Shown in pieces: positions 1-11,508 of a stretch of 64,000 bases of DNA (the stretch's first letter is position 1; every line of letters begins with the position of its first letter). Made by a program: the position numbers and the translations under genes. The stretch is from Streptomyces sp. F001 (GTDB lineage: Bacteria; Actinomycetota; Actinomycetes; Streptomycetales; Streptomycetaceae), in assembly GCF_004187715.1 (NCBI RefSeq), contig NZ_QZWF01000003.1, forward strand, positions 186,001-250,000, given 5' to 3'. The notes under the pieces were generated by a model that saw nothing but the letters and a program-made list of their open reading frames with translations, searched no databases and was not told the origin of the DNA.

Positions 1-4072
<4,072 letters not shown>

Positions 4073-4327
4073 ATGTTTACCGGTCATCCGGTGCAACACC
4101 ACGAGAGCGGAACAGCCGGGCGGAATAGGCCCGGCCGTTCACAGCGTCCTCGCTGTGTTATTTCAAAGGAACCTCGCCCCGGCCTGACGGCCGGAGACGG
4201 GGTATCAACATATCTGGCGTTGATTTTTGGCACGCTGTTGAGTTCTCAAGGAACGGACGCTTCCTTCGTACTCACCCGAGAGACTCTCTCGCGGCTTTCC
4301 TCCGGGCGCTTCCCTTCGGTCTTGCGT
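4073..4327 (-). promoter_or_regulatory. 16S rRNA leader with processing/antitermination box
   Basis: This is the transcribed leader between the promoter-proximal repeats and the 16S gene. On the minus strand it contains TTGAGAACTCAACAGCGTGC (about 4230-4249), where TTGAG and CTCAA can pair. Part of this box recurs in the 16S-23S spacer near 2271-2279. Such leader/spacer boxes are typical of actinobacterial rRNA operons. The exact role (processing stem or antitermination) is inferred. Confidence 0.6.
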
Positions 4328-4332
4328 TTCCG

Positions 4333-4350
4333 ACTCTATCAGATCTTTTC
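4333..4350 (-). promoter_or_regulatory. rrn promoter candidate P4 (-10 TAGAGT)
   Basis: The complement of 4333-4338 is TAGAGT, a match to the TAGRRT -10 of the main Streptomyces sigma factor. It sits inside a 23-bp sequence that is repeated 82 bp further upstream. No good TTGACA is seen at the right distance, which is not unusual for strong stable-RNA promoters. It is the candidate nearest to the 16S gene. Confidence 0.55.
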
Positions 4351-4414
4351 CCGATCCGATTTCCTCGGTGCTTTCCAGGTTCCCGCTTTCGCGTTTCCCT
4401 TTCCGGCGGTTCCG

Positions 4415-4432
4415 ACTCTATCAGATCCTTTC
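4415..4432 (-). promoter_or_regulatory. rrn promoter candidate P3 (-10 TAGAGT)
   Basis: The complement of 4415-4420 is TAGAGT, within the second copy of the 23-bp direct repeat (4410-4432 versus 4328-4350, one mismatch). The duplication of this segment suggests tandem promoters that arose by copying. The -35 region is weak. Confidence 0.55.
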
Positions 4433-4494
4433 GGGCCTGACTCCCAGTCAGCGGGGCTTGTCTTCCCGGCCGTTGGGCCGTTCCGACGTCTCAA

Positions 4495-4524
4495 ACCTTA
4501 GCGGATTCTCTCGGCGATTCCCAA
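4495..4524 (-). promoter_or_regulatory. rrn promoter candidate P2 (TTGGGA-18-TAAGGT)
   Basis: On the minus strand TTGGGA (complement of 4519-4524) is followed after 18 nt by TAAGGT (complement of 4495-4500). Both boxes are close to the vegetative Streptomyces consensus, and the spacing is within range. Confidence 0.5.
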
Positions 4525-4667
4525 TCGGGCCGCCGAGTCCCACTCGAATTGAATTCGGGCGCGCCGAAATCAACCCCGTCGGGAGATCGTGCTGGTGGTT
4601 TGATTTGCCGCTTTCGCGGCCGAAGGTGCTGCCGCAGAACCGTTACGGCTCCGTGGCAACCCGAAGA

Positions 4668-4696
4668 ACTTTACGGATCGGGTAGGGGGCTGTCAA
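4668..4696 (-). promoter_or_regulatory. rrn promoter candidate P1 (TTGACA-17-TAAAGT)
   Basis: On the minus strand a perfect TTGACA (complement of 4691-4696) is followed after exactly 17 nt by TAAAGT (complement of 4668-4673). This is the best vegetative promoter of the set and the one furthest from 16S. A second TTGACA lies at the complement of 4705-4710. Four stacked promoters match what is known for Streptomyces rRNA operons. Confidence 0.7.
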
Positions 4697-4727
4697 GTGC
4701 CCCCTGTCAAGATCTTTTACGCTCGCT

Positions 4728-5282
4728 TCAGTCCAGGTCGCTGAGGCGGCCGCCGGCGTCCGGCTGGGCGTGTTCCACCCTGCGCAGGAGCCTGGTCAGG
4801 ACCTCGCCGAGGACTGTTCGCTCGTCCGGGGACAGGTCCTGCAGGAGGTCCTCCTCGAAGACCGACGCCAGTCGCATGGCCTCGAGCCACTTCTCTCGGC
4901 CCTCGGGGGTCAGCTCCACGATCACCCGTACGCGGTTGGTCTCGTCCCGCTCTCGGGTGACCAGACCCTCGGCGACCATGCGGTCGATGCGATGGGTCAT
5001 CGCAGCCGGTGTGAGACCGAGGCGCTTGGCGAGGTCGCTGGGGCCCATGCGGTAGGGGGCGCCGGAGAGGACGAGGGCCTTGAGGACCTCCCACTCGGCG
5101 TTGCTGATGCCGAGCGCGGCGGTCTGGCGGCCGTAGGCGACGTTCATACGGCGGTTCAGGCGGGAGAGTGCCGAAACGATCTTCTCGACCTGGGGGTCGA
5201 GGTCCCGGAACTCGCGCTGGTAGGCGGCGATCTGTTCTTCGAGTGTCGGCTCGGTGACGCCGGTGCCGGTGGTGTCGCCCAT
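4728..5282 (-). CDS. MarR-family transcriptional regulator
   Basis: This 184-residue protein is a winged-helix MarR-type repressor. A helical N-terminal part (residues about 15-55) leads into the winged-helix core. The recognition region reads DLAKRLGLTPAAMTHRIDRM (about 83-102), followed by a wing with RERDETNRVRVIVELT. The C-terminal helices with LSPDERTVL form the dimer part. It is divergently arranged from an MFS efflux-type transporter, with a 19-bp palindrome between the two, the usual layout for a MarR repressor controlling an exporter. Its start codon is followed by a short acidic, Thr-rich tail, so a somewhat later start is possible. Its 3' end lies only about 30 bp from the rRNA promoter region, which is read in the same direction. 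The inducer is unknown. Confidence 0.9.
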   Translation of the reverse strand: MGDTTGTGVTEPTLEEQIAAYQREFRDLDPQVEKIVSALSRLNRRMNVAYGRQTAALGISNAEWEVLKALVLSGAPYRMGPSDLAKRLGLTPAAMTHRIDRMVAEGLVTRERDETNRVRVIVELTPEGREKWLEAMRLASVFEEDLLQDLSPDERTVLGEVLTRLLRRVEHAQPDAGGRLSDLD

Positions 5283-5335
5283 GGAGGGAGTATCGCACGG
5301 GCCTGCTTGGCGTTGAAGTCCTTCTATATGTAGTC

Positions 5336-5371
5336 TTTAGCTTCGAAGTTTAGAGGTGAAGTCTTCATCTC
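5336..5371. promoter_or_regulatory. Palindromic operator candidates between marR and MFS genes
   Basis: At 5353-5371 lies a 19-bp near-perfect palindrome, GAGGTGAAGTCTTCATCTC, with half-sites matching at 8 of 9 positions. Just upstream, an AT-richer segment is centred on the palindrome CTTCGAAG. Placed between divergent marR and transporter genes, these are the likely MarR binding sites (inference). A transporter start at 5356 would fall inside the palindrome, which favours the later start at 5410. Confidence 0.55.
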
Positions 5372-5409
5372 TAACTAGTGACGCTCGCAAGTACTTGAGA
5401 GAGGTGAAC

Positions 5410-6693
5410 GTGACCAGGGCGATGGGCGCAGCGATGCGCCGGATCCACGTGGGCAACGCACTCAGCGCGTTCGGGCTCGGCTTCACCGTCCCCTACCTGT
5501 ACGTCTATGTGGCGCAGGTGCGGGGGCTGGGGGCCATGACGGCGGGGCTCGTACTCGCCGTTTTCGCCGTGGCCGCGCTGATCGTGCTGCCGTTCGCCGG
5601 GCGGGCCATCGTCCGGCGTGGCCCGCTGCCGGTGCTGCTCGCCGCCCTGGTCACCGCCGCGCTGGGGGCGCTGAGCCTGGGGTTCGCGGGCAATGCGGTG
5701 GCTGTGCTGCTGTCGGCGGGGGCACTCGGAGCCGGGCAGGCCGTGATGCAGCCGGCGCTGGCGACGATGATCGTGGACTGTTCGTCGGCGGAGACGCGGT
5801 CTCGGGCGTTCGCGATGCAGTTCTTCCTGCAGAACCTGGGGCTGGGTGTCGGCGGGCTCATCGGTGGTCATCTCGTCGACGCGACCCGGGTCTCGTCCTT
5901 CACGCTGCTGTTCGCGATCGAGGCGGTGATGTTCCTGCTGCTGGTCGTGGTGATGGCGACGGTGCGGATGCCGCACTCGCCGCGGATCGGGGATGCGCCG
6001 GGGCGCTCGGCGAAGGGCAGCTGGAAGCAGTTGCTGGGTAACCGGGCGATGGTGCAGCTGTGTGTGTTGGGGTTCGTGCTGTTCTTTGCGTGCTACGGGC
6101 AGTTCGAGTCGGGGCTGAGCGCGTACGGGGTCGAGGCGGCCGGGATTTCTACGTCTGCCCTGGGGACGGCGCTGGCTGCCAACACCGCGATGATCGTGGT
6201 GGCGCAGTTCGCCGTGCTGAAGTTCGTCGAGCGGCGGCGGCGGTCGCGGGTGATCGCGGTGGTCGGGCTGATCTGGGCCGTTGCGTGGGTCGCGGCCGGG
6301 TATGCGGGGCTGGGGCACGGTAGCCAGGAGATGGCTACGGCGGCGTTCATCTCGACGTATGCGCTGTTCGGGCTGGGTGAGGCGATGTTGTCGCCGACGG
6401 TGGCTCCGCTGGTTGCCGATCTCGCGCCGGTGGGGATGGCTGGGCAGTACAACTCGGCGTTCGCGCTGGTGAAGCAGCTGGCGTTGGCGGTTGGACCGGC
6501 GGTTGGGGGGCCGATGGGGGCTGCGCTGCATGGGCCGTATGTCGTGACGTTTCTGCTGTTCTCGTTGGGGATCAGTGTGTTGGCGGTGCGGTTGGGGCGG
6601 CAGCTGACTGACGTGCAGGATCAGCCGTGGCTGGGGCGGAGTCGGGTTGTGTCGCGGGGTGGGGCTTCGGAGGCGGTTCCTGCGGACGCGTGA
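5410..6693 (+). CDS. MFS transporter (drug-efflux type)
   Basis: This is a major facilitator superfamily membrane protein of about 427 residues with roughly twelve hydrophobic segments. The N-terminal half contains GNALSAFGLGFTVPYLYVYV (first helix) and the cytoplasmic loop GRAIVRRGPLPVL, the MFS motif-A region. The centre has a charged linker before GNRAMVQLCVLGF (helix 7). Near the end is PVGMAGQYNSAFALVKQLAL, a typical motif of helix 11. I chose the GTG at 5410 because GAGAGAGG lies just upstream. An in-frame GTG at 5356 would add 18 residues but overlaps the probable operator. Divergence from a MarR gene suggests inducible efflux of a toxic compound. The substrate cannot be read from sequence. 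Confidence 0.88.
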   Translation: MTRAMGAAMRRIHVGNALSAFGLGFTVPYLYVYVAQVRGLGAMTAGLVLAVFAVAALIVLPFAGRAIVRRGPLPVLLAALVTAALGALSLGFAGNAVAVLLSAGALGAGQAVMQPALATMIVDCSSAETRSRAFAMQFFLQNLGLGVGGLIGGHLVDATRVSSFTLLFAIEAVMFLLLVVVMATVRMPHSPRIGDAPGRSAKGSWKQLLGNRAMVQLCVLGFVLFFACYGQFESGLSAYGVEAAGISTSALGTALAANTAMIVVAQFAVLKFVERRRRSRVIAVVGLIWAVAWVAAGYAGLGHGSQEMATAAFISTYALFGLGEAMLSPTVAPLVADLAPVGMAGQYNSAFALVKQLALAVGPAVGGPMGAALHGPYVVTFLLFSLGISVLAVRLGRQLTDVQDQPWLGRSRVVSRGGASEAVPADA

Positions 6694-6730
6694 GCTGCGG
6701 ACGCGTGCGGCGGAGGTCGCTGGCGTTGGG

Positions 6731-6837
6731 GCTGGGCGAGGTGGGTTGCGCAGCCCGGCGCTGACGGGGTGCCGCCCGCGCCCATCCGTGCCGCCCTGGG
6801 GGTCCCCCTCTGGGGGAGGCACGCATGCCCGCGGCTG
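6731..6837. repeat. Intergenic hairpin repeat, copy A (bidirectional terminator candidate)
   Basis: This GC-rich segment contains GTGCC...GGCAC arms around CTGGGGGTCCCCCTCTGGGGG. Its flanks (CGCAGCCCGGCG on the left, GAGGCACGCATGCCCGCGG on the right) recur around a cleaner hairpin at 18903-18981. It lies between two convergent genes, where a terminator for both would be expected. Confidence 0.6.
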
Positions 6838-6849
6838 GTCGAGTGGTGC

Positions 6850-8496
6850 TCAGAGCTTCGGTAGGGCGAACTCGCACCACACTGCTTTTCCGCCGCCCGG
6901 GGTTCGTCTGCTGCCCCAGTTGGAGGCGATCGTTGCGACGATGGCGATGCCTCGGCCCGACTCGTCGCCCGGTTCTGCGCGGCGGCGGCGGGGGAGGTGG
7001 TCGTTGCCGTCGGTGACCTCGACGATGAGGCGGCGGTCGGTGCGGCGCAGGCGGAGGCGCATGGGTGGGGTGCCGTGTTGGAGGGAGTTGGCGACCAGCT
7101 CGCTCGCCGCGAGGACGCCGAGGTCGTGCAGGTCGGGTGGGAAGCGCCAGCTGGTGAGGACGCCGGAGGCGAACGCACGCGCGCGTGGGGCCGCTTCCAC
7201 TCCGCCGAGCAGTTCCAGGGCCGCATTGCGGAACAGGTCGCTCTCCGGGCCCGTACGGGCCGGGTGCTGGAGGACCAGGACGGCGACGTCGTCGTCGTGG
7301 TCCGCCGTCACGCCCGCCGAGCGGACCAGGCGGTCGCAGATGACCTGCGGGGTGCCGGTCGCGCCCGCCAGGGCGCGTTCGAGGGCGGCGATGCCCTCGT
7401 CCAGGTCCTTGTCCCGGCGCTCCACCAGGCCGTCCGTGTAGAGGACGGCGGTGGAGCCGGGGCCCAGGGGGATCGAGCCCGAGGTGTGCATCCAGCCGCC
7501 CGTGCCGAGGGGCGGGCCGGTGGGTTCGTCGGCGTGCAGGACGTTGCCGCTGTCGTCGCGGACGAGGATGGGGAGGTGGCCGGCCGAGGCGTACACCAGC
7601 CGTCCCTCGTTCGGGTCATGGACCGCGTACACGCACGTGGCGATCTGGTTGGCGTCGATCTCCGCGGCGAGGCCGTCGAGGAGCTGGAGGACCTCGTGCG
7701 GGGGCAGGTCGAGGCGGGCGTACGCGCGGACGGCGGTACGGAGCTGGCCCATGACCGCGGCGGCGCGGACGCCTCTGCCCATGACGTCGCCGATGACCAG
7801 GGCCGTGCGGCCGCCGCCCAGGGTGATCACGTCGTACCAGTCGCCGCCGACGGCGGCCTCGGTGCCGCCGGGCTGGTACGTGGCGGCGATGCGGAGGTCG
7901 TCGGGCTGTTCCAGCTCCTGGGGGAGCAGGGAGCGCTGGAGGGTGACGGCGGTCTCGCGCTGCCGGCGTTCGCTGGCGCGGAGGCGTTCGGCGGCCTCGG
8001 CGTGGTCGGTGACGTCGGTGGCGAAGACGAGGACGCCGGGGTCGCTGCCGTCGCCCTCGGCGACCGGGGTGCAGGTGAAGGTGTAGGAGCGGCCGTCGGG
8101 GGCCTTGCGGGACTTGACCGTGCGGGGCTTGCCGCTGCGCAGGACCTGGTCCAGGAGGGGCAGCAGGCCCAGTTCGTGGAGTTCCGGCAGGGCCTCGCGG
8201 GCGGGTGCGCCGGGTGGGCGTACGCCGAAGGCGGTGGCATAGGCGTCGTTGACGTAGGCGAGGCGGTGGTCGGGGCCGTGGACCAGGGCGACGAGGCCGG
8301 GGACGCGGTCGAGGACCTCGCGTACCGGGAGTTCGTCCACGGCGGGGACCGGCACCGGGTCGTCGGTCAGGTGTTCGGTGCGGGCTGCGGGGACGGAGCC
8401 GTCCCCGCGCCGGTCCGGGGTGACCGTGTGTGCGGTCCGCGCTGCGGCGCGGCGCTGCGTTCCGGGGAGCCGGGCGCTCCAGCGCGTGAAGTTCAC
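6850..8496 (-). CDS. PAS-SpoIIE phosphatase-HATPase regulator
   Basis: This protein of about 548 residues is a stand-alone partner-switching regulator. A PAS domain (about residues 55-170, with AYVNDAYATAFGV) is followed by a short helical linker. Next comes a SpoIIE-type PP2C phosphatase (about 185-400), which keeps its metal-binding aspartates in VGGDWYDV, VIGDVMGRG, LYTDGLVE and DHDDDVAVLV. The C-terminal HATPase_c domain has the N-box ELVANSLQHG and the G-box ESGRGIAIV, as in RsbW-like anti-sigma kinases. I start at the GTG at 8496 (NFTRW...), preceded by a purine-rich AGGCAAGGA. An open frame continues upstream to 8769 but overlaps the ndh 3' end and is compositionally odd. Such proteins are thought to reset anti-anti-sigma factors in response to a ligand sensed by PAS. 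No dedicated sigma or anti-sigma partner gene is adjacent. Confidence 0.9.
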   Translation of the reverse strand: MNFTRWSARLPGTQRRAAARTAHTVTPDRRGDGSVPAARTEHLTDDPVPVPAVDELPVREVLDRVPGLVALVHGPDHRLAYVNDAYATAFGVRPPGAPAREALPELHELGLLPLLDQVLRSGKPRTVKSRKAPDGRSYTFTCTPVAEGDGSDPGVLVFATDVTDHAEAAERLRASERRQRETAVTLQRSLLPQELEQPDDLRIAATYQPGGTEAAVGGDWYDVITLGGGRTALVIGDVMGRGVRAAAVMGQLRTAVRAYARLDLPPHEVLQLLDGLAAEIDANQIATCVYAVHDPNEGRLVYASAGHLPILVRDDSGNVLHADEPTGPPLGTGGWMHTSGSIPLGPGSTAVLYTDGLVERRDKDLDEGIAALERALAGATGTPQVICDRLVRSAGVTADHDDDVAVLVLQHPARTGPESDLFRNAALELLGGVEAAPRARAFASGVLTSWRFPPDLHDLGVLAASELVANSLQHGTPPMRLRLRRTDRRLIVEVTDGNDHLPRRRRAEPGDESGRGIAIVATIASNWGSRRTPGGGKAVWCEFALPKL

Positions 8497-8731
8497 GAAT
8501 CCTTGCCTCGTGTAGTTGTCGTCGACCGGCTCCGGATCCGGCCCGGTCCCCCGGGGGTCGTACGTCGGTGGCCGTACCTTGTCACGGCCCCTGGGAAGTG
8601 CAGCACTTGGGAGAAGCCTCGTGGGTTGGTGGGCAGGGGCTCGCCCTGTCGCGGGGATCAGTCTGGCAGTGTGGCCGACCGGGCCGACATCCGTCAGACG
8701 CCGGGGTGGCCGCAGGAGTTCCTCGCGAGGG

Positions 8732-10096
8732 TCAGGTCGACCCCTTCGGGTCGTAAGGAGGCTTTCCACCGGCCGCGAGTTCGAACTCGGCTCGGGGATG
8801 TTCGAGTGAACCGAGCGAGACGATCTCCCGTTTGAAGAGGCCCGCGAGGGTCCATTCCGCCAGCACGCGCGCCTTGCGGTTGAAGGTCGGCACCCTGCTG
8901 AGGTGGTAGGCGCGGTGCATGAACCAGGCGGGGTAGCCCTTCACCTTGCGCCCGTAGACGTGGGCGACGCCCTTGTGCAGTCCGAGGGAGGCGACCGAAC
9001 CGGCGTACTTGTGGGCGTACGTCTGGAGGGGTTCACCGCGCAGGGAATGGACGATGTTGTCGCCGAGGACCTTGGCCTGACGGAGCGCGTGCTGGGCGTT
9101 GGGGGCGCATGTGGTGCCGGGTGCGCCGGCGGTGACGTCGGGTACGGCGGCGGCGTCTCCCGCTGCCCACGCGTGCGCGTGCCCCTCGATCGACAGTTCG
9201 GCGGTGCAGTGCAGTCGGCCGCGCTCGGTGAGCGGCAGGTCGGTGGTGGCGAGCAGCGGATGGGGTTTCACGCCGGCCGTCCAGACGACCGTACGCGTGG
9301 GGAATCGTTGTCCGTCGCTGAGGACCGCGACCCGGTCGGCGCAGGATTCGAGGCGGGTGCCCAGGAGGACCTGGATGTTGCGGCGGCGTAGCTCGGTGAC
9401 CGTGTAGCGGCCCATCTCCTCGCCGACCTCGGGGAGGATGCGGTCCGAGGCCTCGACGAGGATCCACTTCATGTCCTCGGGCTGGACGTTGTGGTAGTAG
9501 CGCGTGGCGTAGCGGGCCATGTCCTCCAGCTCGCCGAGTGCCTCGACTCCGGCGTATCCGCCGCCCACGAAGACGAAGGTGAGGGCCGCGTCGCGGATGG
9601 CGGGATCGCGGGTGGAGGAGGCGATGTCCATCTGCTCCAGAACGTGGTTGCGCAGACCGATGGCCTCCTCGACGGTCTTGAAGCCGATGCCGTGGTCGGC
9701 GAGGCCGGGGACGGGCAGGGTGCGTGAGACGGACCCGGGGGCGAGGACGAGTTCGTCGTACGACAGCTGCTCGATGCCGGTGCCCTCCTCGGTGGCGAGG
9801 GTGGTGAGGGTCGCGACGCGTTCGGCGTGCCGGACGGAGCGGACCTCGCCGATGACGACCCGGCAGTCGGCCAGGACGCGGCGGAGCGGTACGACGACAT
9901 GGCGGGGGGAGATGGAACCGGCGGCCGCCTCGGGGAGGAACGGCTGGTACGTCATGTACGGGTCGGGCGTGACGACCGTGATCTCGGCCTCGCCGCGCCC
10001 GAGTTCCCGTTTCAGCTTCCGCTGCAGGCACAGGGCCGTGTACATCCCGACGTAGCCGCCGCCGACAACGAGAATGCGCGCAGGTTCCCTCACCAT
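8732..10096 (-). CDS. ndh: Type II NADH dehydrogenase (NDH-2)
   Basis: This protein of about 454 residues is a single-subunit, non-proton-pumping NADH:menaquinone oxidoreductase of the inner membrane face. The N-terminal FAD-binding motif ILVVGGGYVGMYTAL and the second dinucleotide-binding motif FVFVGGGYAGVEALGELEDM are both present. Also present are the conserved TVVWTAGVKPHPL and the WAAGDAAAVPD segment that contacts FAD. The C-terminal part (YAGSVASLGLHKGVAHVYGRKVKGYPAWFMHR, read in pieces) provides the membrane-anchoring helices. The frame is open to 10246, but homology-like sequence begins at the ATG at 10096 (MVREPARIL). A GTG at 10108 is an alternative. No Rex-type operator was recognised upstream. 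Confidence 0.92.
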   Translation of the reverse strand: MVREPARILVVGGGYVGMYTALCLQRKLKRELGRGEAEITVVTPDPYMTYQPFLPEAAAGSISPRHVVVPLRRVLADCRVVIGEVRSVRHAERVATLTTLATEEGTGIEQLSYDELVLAPGSVSRTLPVPGLADHGIGFKTVEEAIGLRNHVLEQMDIASSTRDPAIRDAALTFVFVGGGYAGVEALGELEDMARYATRYYHNVQPEDMKWILVEASDRILPEVGEEMGRYTVTELRRRNIQVLLGTRLESCADRVAVLSDGQRFPTRTVVWTAGVKPHPLLATTDLPLTERGRLHCTAELSIEGHAHAWAAGDAAAVPDVTAGAPGTTCAPNAQHALRQAKVLGDNIVHSLRGEPLQTYAHKYAGSVASLGLHKGVAHVYGRKVKGYPAWFMHRAYHLSRVPTFNRKARVLAEWTLAGLFKREIVSLGSLEHPRAEFELAAGGKPPYDPKGST

Positions 10097-10526
10097 CCCA
10101 TGACGCACCCGGCGCTTGCGTTTGTCCACAGCCCCGGCAAATTGTGTGACCGCGCGCGGGGCATGCGCAGGGTTGGCCGAAATGTCGGCGCAGGCGACAG
10201 CCGTGCAGGTCAGCGGGGGTGAACCGGGTGGCGTAACGGTGTGCAACCGGGACGTATACGACCCGTACTCCGATCGGGGGGCGCTCCGTGCGGAACCTGC
10301 CCCTTCTGAATTGAGTCCCTCTCAACTATGTTCGTATGTCGACGGGGTGTAGGGGGATGCGCTCGCCAGGTTCCCGGATTCCTGGGTTCCTGGGTTCTCG
10401 GGCTCGCGACGGGCAGGCTCGTGGTCCGGCGGGCGGGCTCGCGGTTCCGGGCTTGTTCCACACGCTCCGGCTTACCTATGGCGGGGAGAGTCTCCGGGGG
10501 GAGACGTCATTACCGGGGGAATTCTT
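10097..10526. other. Divergent intergenic region between ndh and tetR
   Basis: These 430 bp hold the promoters of two divergent genes. A short inverted repeat, TTGAGtccctCTCAA, lies at 10311-10325. At about 10370-10400 the words TTCCTGGG are repeated. I find no convincing -35/-10 pair and no other gene. Confidence 0.5.
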
Positions 10527-11288
10527 ATGCACATTCAGGACTCTCGTTGGTCTACCGCTTCTGCCATCGCACCTGGTGGCGTGGTGGGTGCGGCGGCGGG
10601 CAACGGACGCGGGGACGGACCGCGGACGACGCCGCTGCGCGTGGACGCACAGCGCAATCTCGAGCATGTACTGCGGGCGGCGCGCGAGGTCTTCGGCGAG
10701 CTGGGCTACGGCGCGCCGATGGAGGACGTGGCGCGGCGCGCCCGGGTCGGTGTCGGCACGGTGTACCGGCGCTTCCCGAGCAAGGACGTCCTGGTCCGGC
10801 GGATAGCCGAGGAGGAGACCTCCCGGCTGACCGACCAGGCCCGGGCGGCGCTCGGCCAGGAGGACGAGCCGTGGTCGGCGCTGTCGCGTTTCCTGCGTAC
10901 GTCGGTGGCCTCGGGTGCCGGGCGGCTGCTGCCGCCGCAGGTGCTGCGGGTCGGCGTCGCGGACGAGGCCGGCGAACGCGCCGGGCTCGACGAGGCGCGG
11001 GTGCCGCAGCAGCGGATCCAGCCCGGCGCCGGTGAGCTGCGGCTCGTGCCGGAGGGGTCGTCCGCGGCCGAGGAAGACAGCGGGGCGGCGGCGCTGCTGG
11101 ACGTCGTGGGCCAGCTCGTGGAGCGGGCGCGCGCGGCGGGTGAGCTGCGGCCGGACGTGTCGGTGTCGGACGTCCTGCTGGTCATCGCCACGGCGGCGCC
11201 CTCGCTGCCGGATGCCGCGCAGCAGGCGGCGGCTTCGGCGCGGCTGCTGGACATCCTGCTGGAGGGGCTGCGGTCGCGACCGGCGTGA
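10527..11288 (+). CDS. TetR-family transcriptional regulator
   Basis: This 253-residue TetR/AcrR-type regulator has a roughly 35-residue Ala/Gly-rich tail ahead of the DNA-binding domain. The helix-turn-helix reads MEDVARRARVGVGTVYRRFP followed by SKDVL (about residues 65-88). The first helix, HVLRAAREVFGELGYGAPM, is typical of the family. The C-terminal part is a ligand-binding domain of standard length with no recognisable ligand signature. The ATG is preceded by GGGGGAA at good spacing. It is divergent from ndh and lies directly upstream of the sigma-factor gene in the same direction (gap about 220 bp), so either could be a target. Ligand and regulon are unknown. Confidence 0.9.
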   Translation: MHIQDSRWSTASAIAPGGVVGAAAGNGRGDGPRTTPLRVDAQRNLEHVLRAAREVFGELGYGAPMEDVARRARVGVGTVYRRFPSKDVLVRRIAEEETSRLTDQARAALGQEDEPWSALSRFLRTSVASGAGRLLPPQVLRVGVADEAGERAGLDEARVPQQRIQPGAGELRLVPEGSSAAEEDSGAAALLDVVGQLVERARAAGELRPDVSVSDVLLVIATAAPSLPDAAQQAAASARLLDILLEGLRSRPA

Positions 11289-11508
11289 CGTGTGGTGCAG
11301 CGGGTCGGGGGCGGTGCGCCACCCCCGGCCCAACGCCTCATCCGTGACCGCCCGTTGAGCCTTGCCCGAACGGCTGACGACCGGTACCGGCTCGAAACAG
11401 GTCCCACGGACGAGTGGATGGTCCGTACTCCACTGCCTGAACAAAAGCCAATATGGCACTCTGGCTCCTGTTCGGGGCTGGTTGGGCAGGCGGCGGGGGC
11501 TTTCCGCG

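Larger units (their letters stand above)
4328..4432. repeat. 23-bp direct repeat pair in the rrn promoter region
   Basis: Copies lie at 4328-4350 and 4410-4432, with one mismatch and a period of 82 bp. Each contains one TAGAGT -10 candidate on the minus strand. Confidence 0.85.

Noticed and set aside
10097..10526. A Rex operator controlling ndh
   Set aside because: The known TGTGAAC-type Rex palindrome is not present; only a TTGAG/CTCAA repeat was found.
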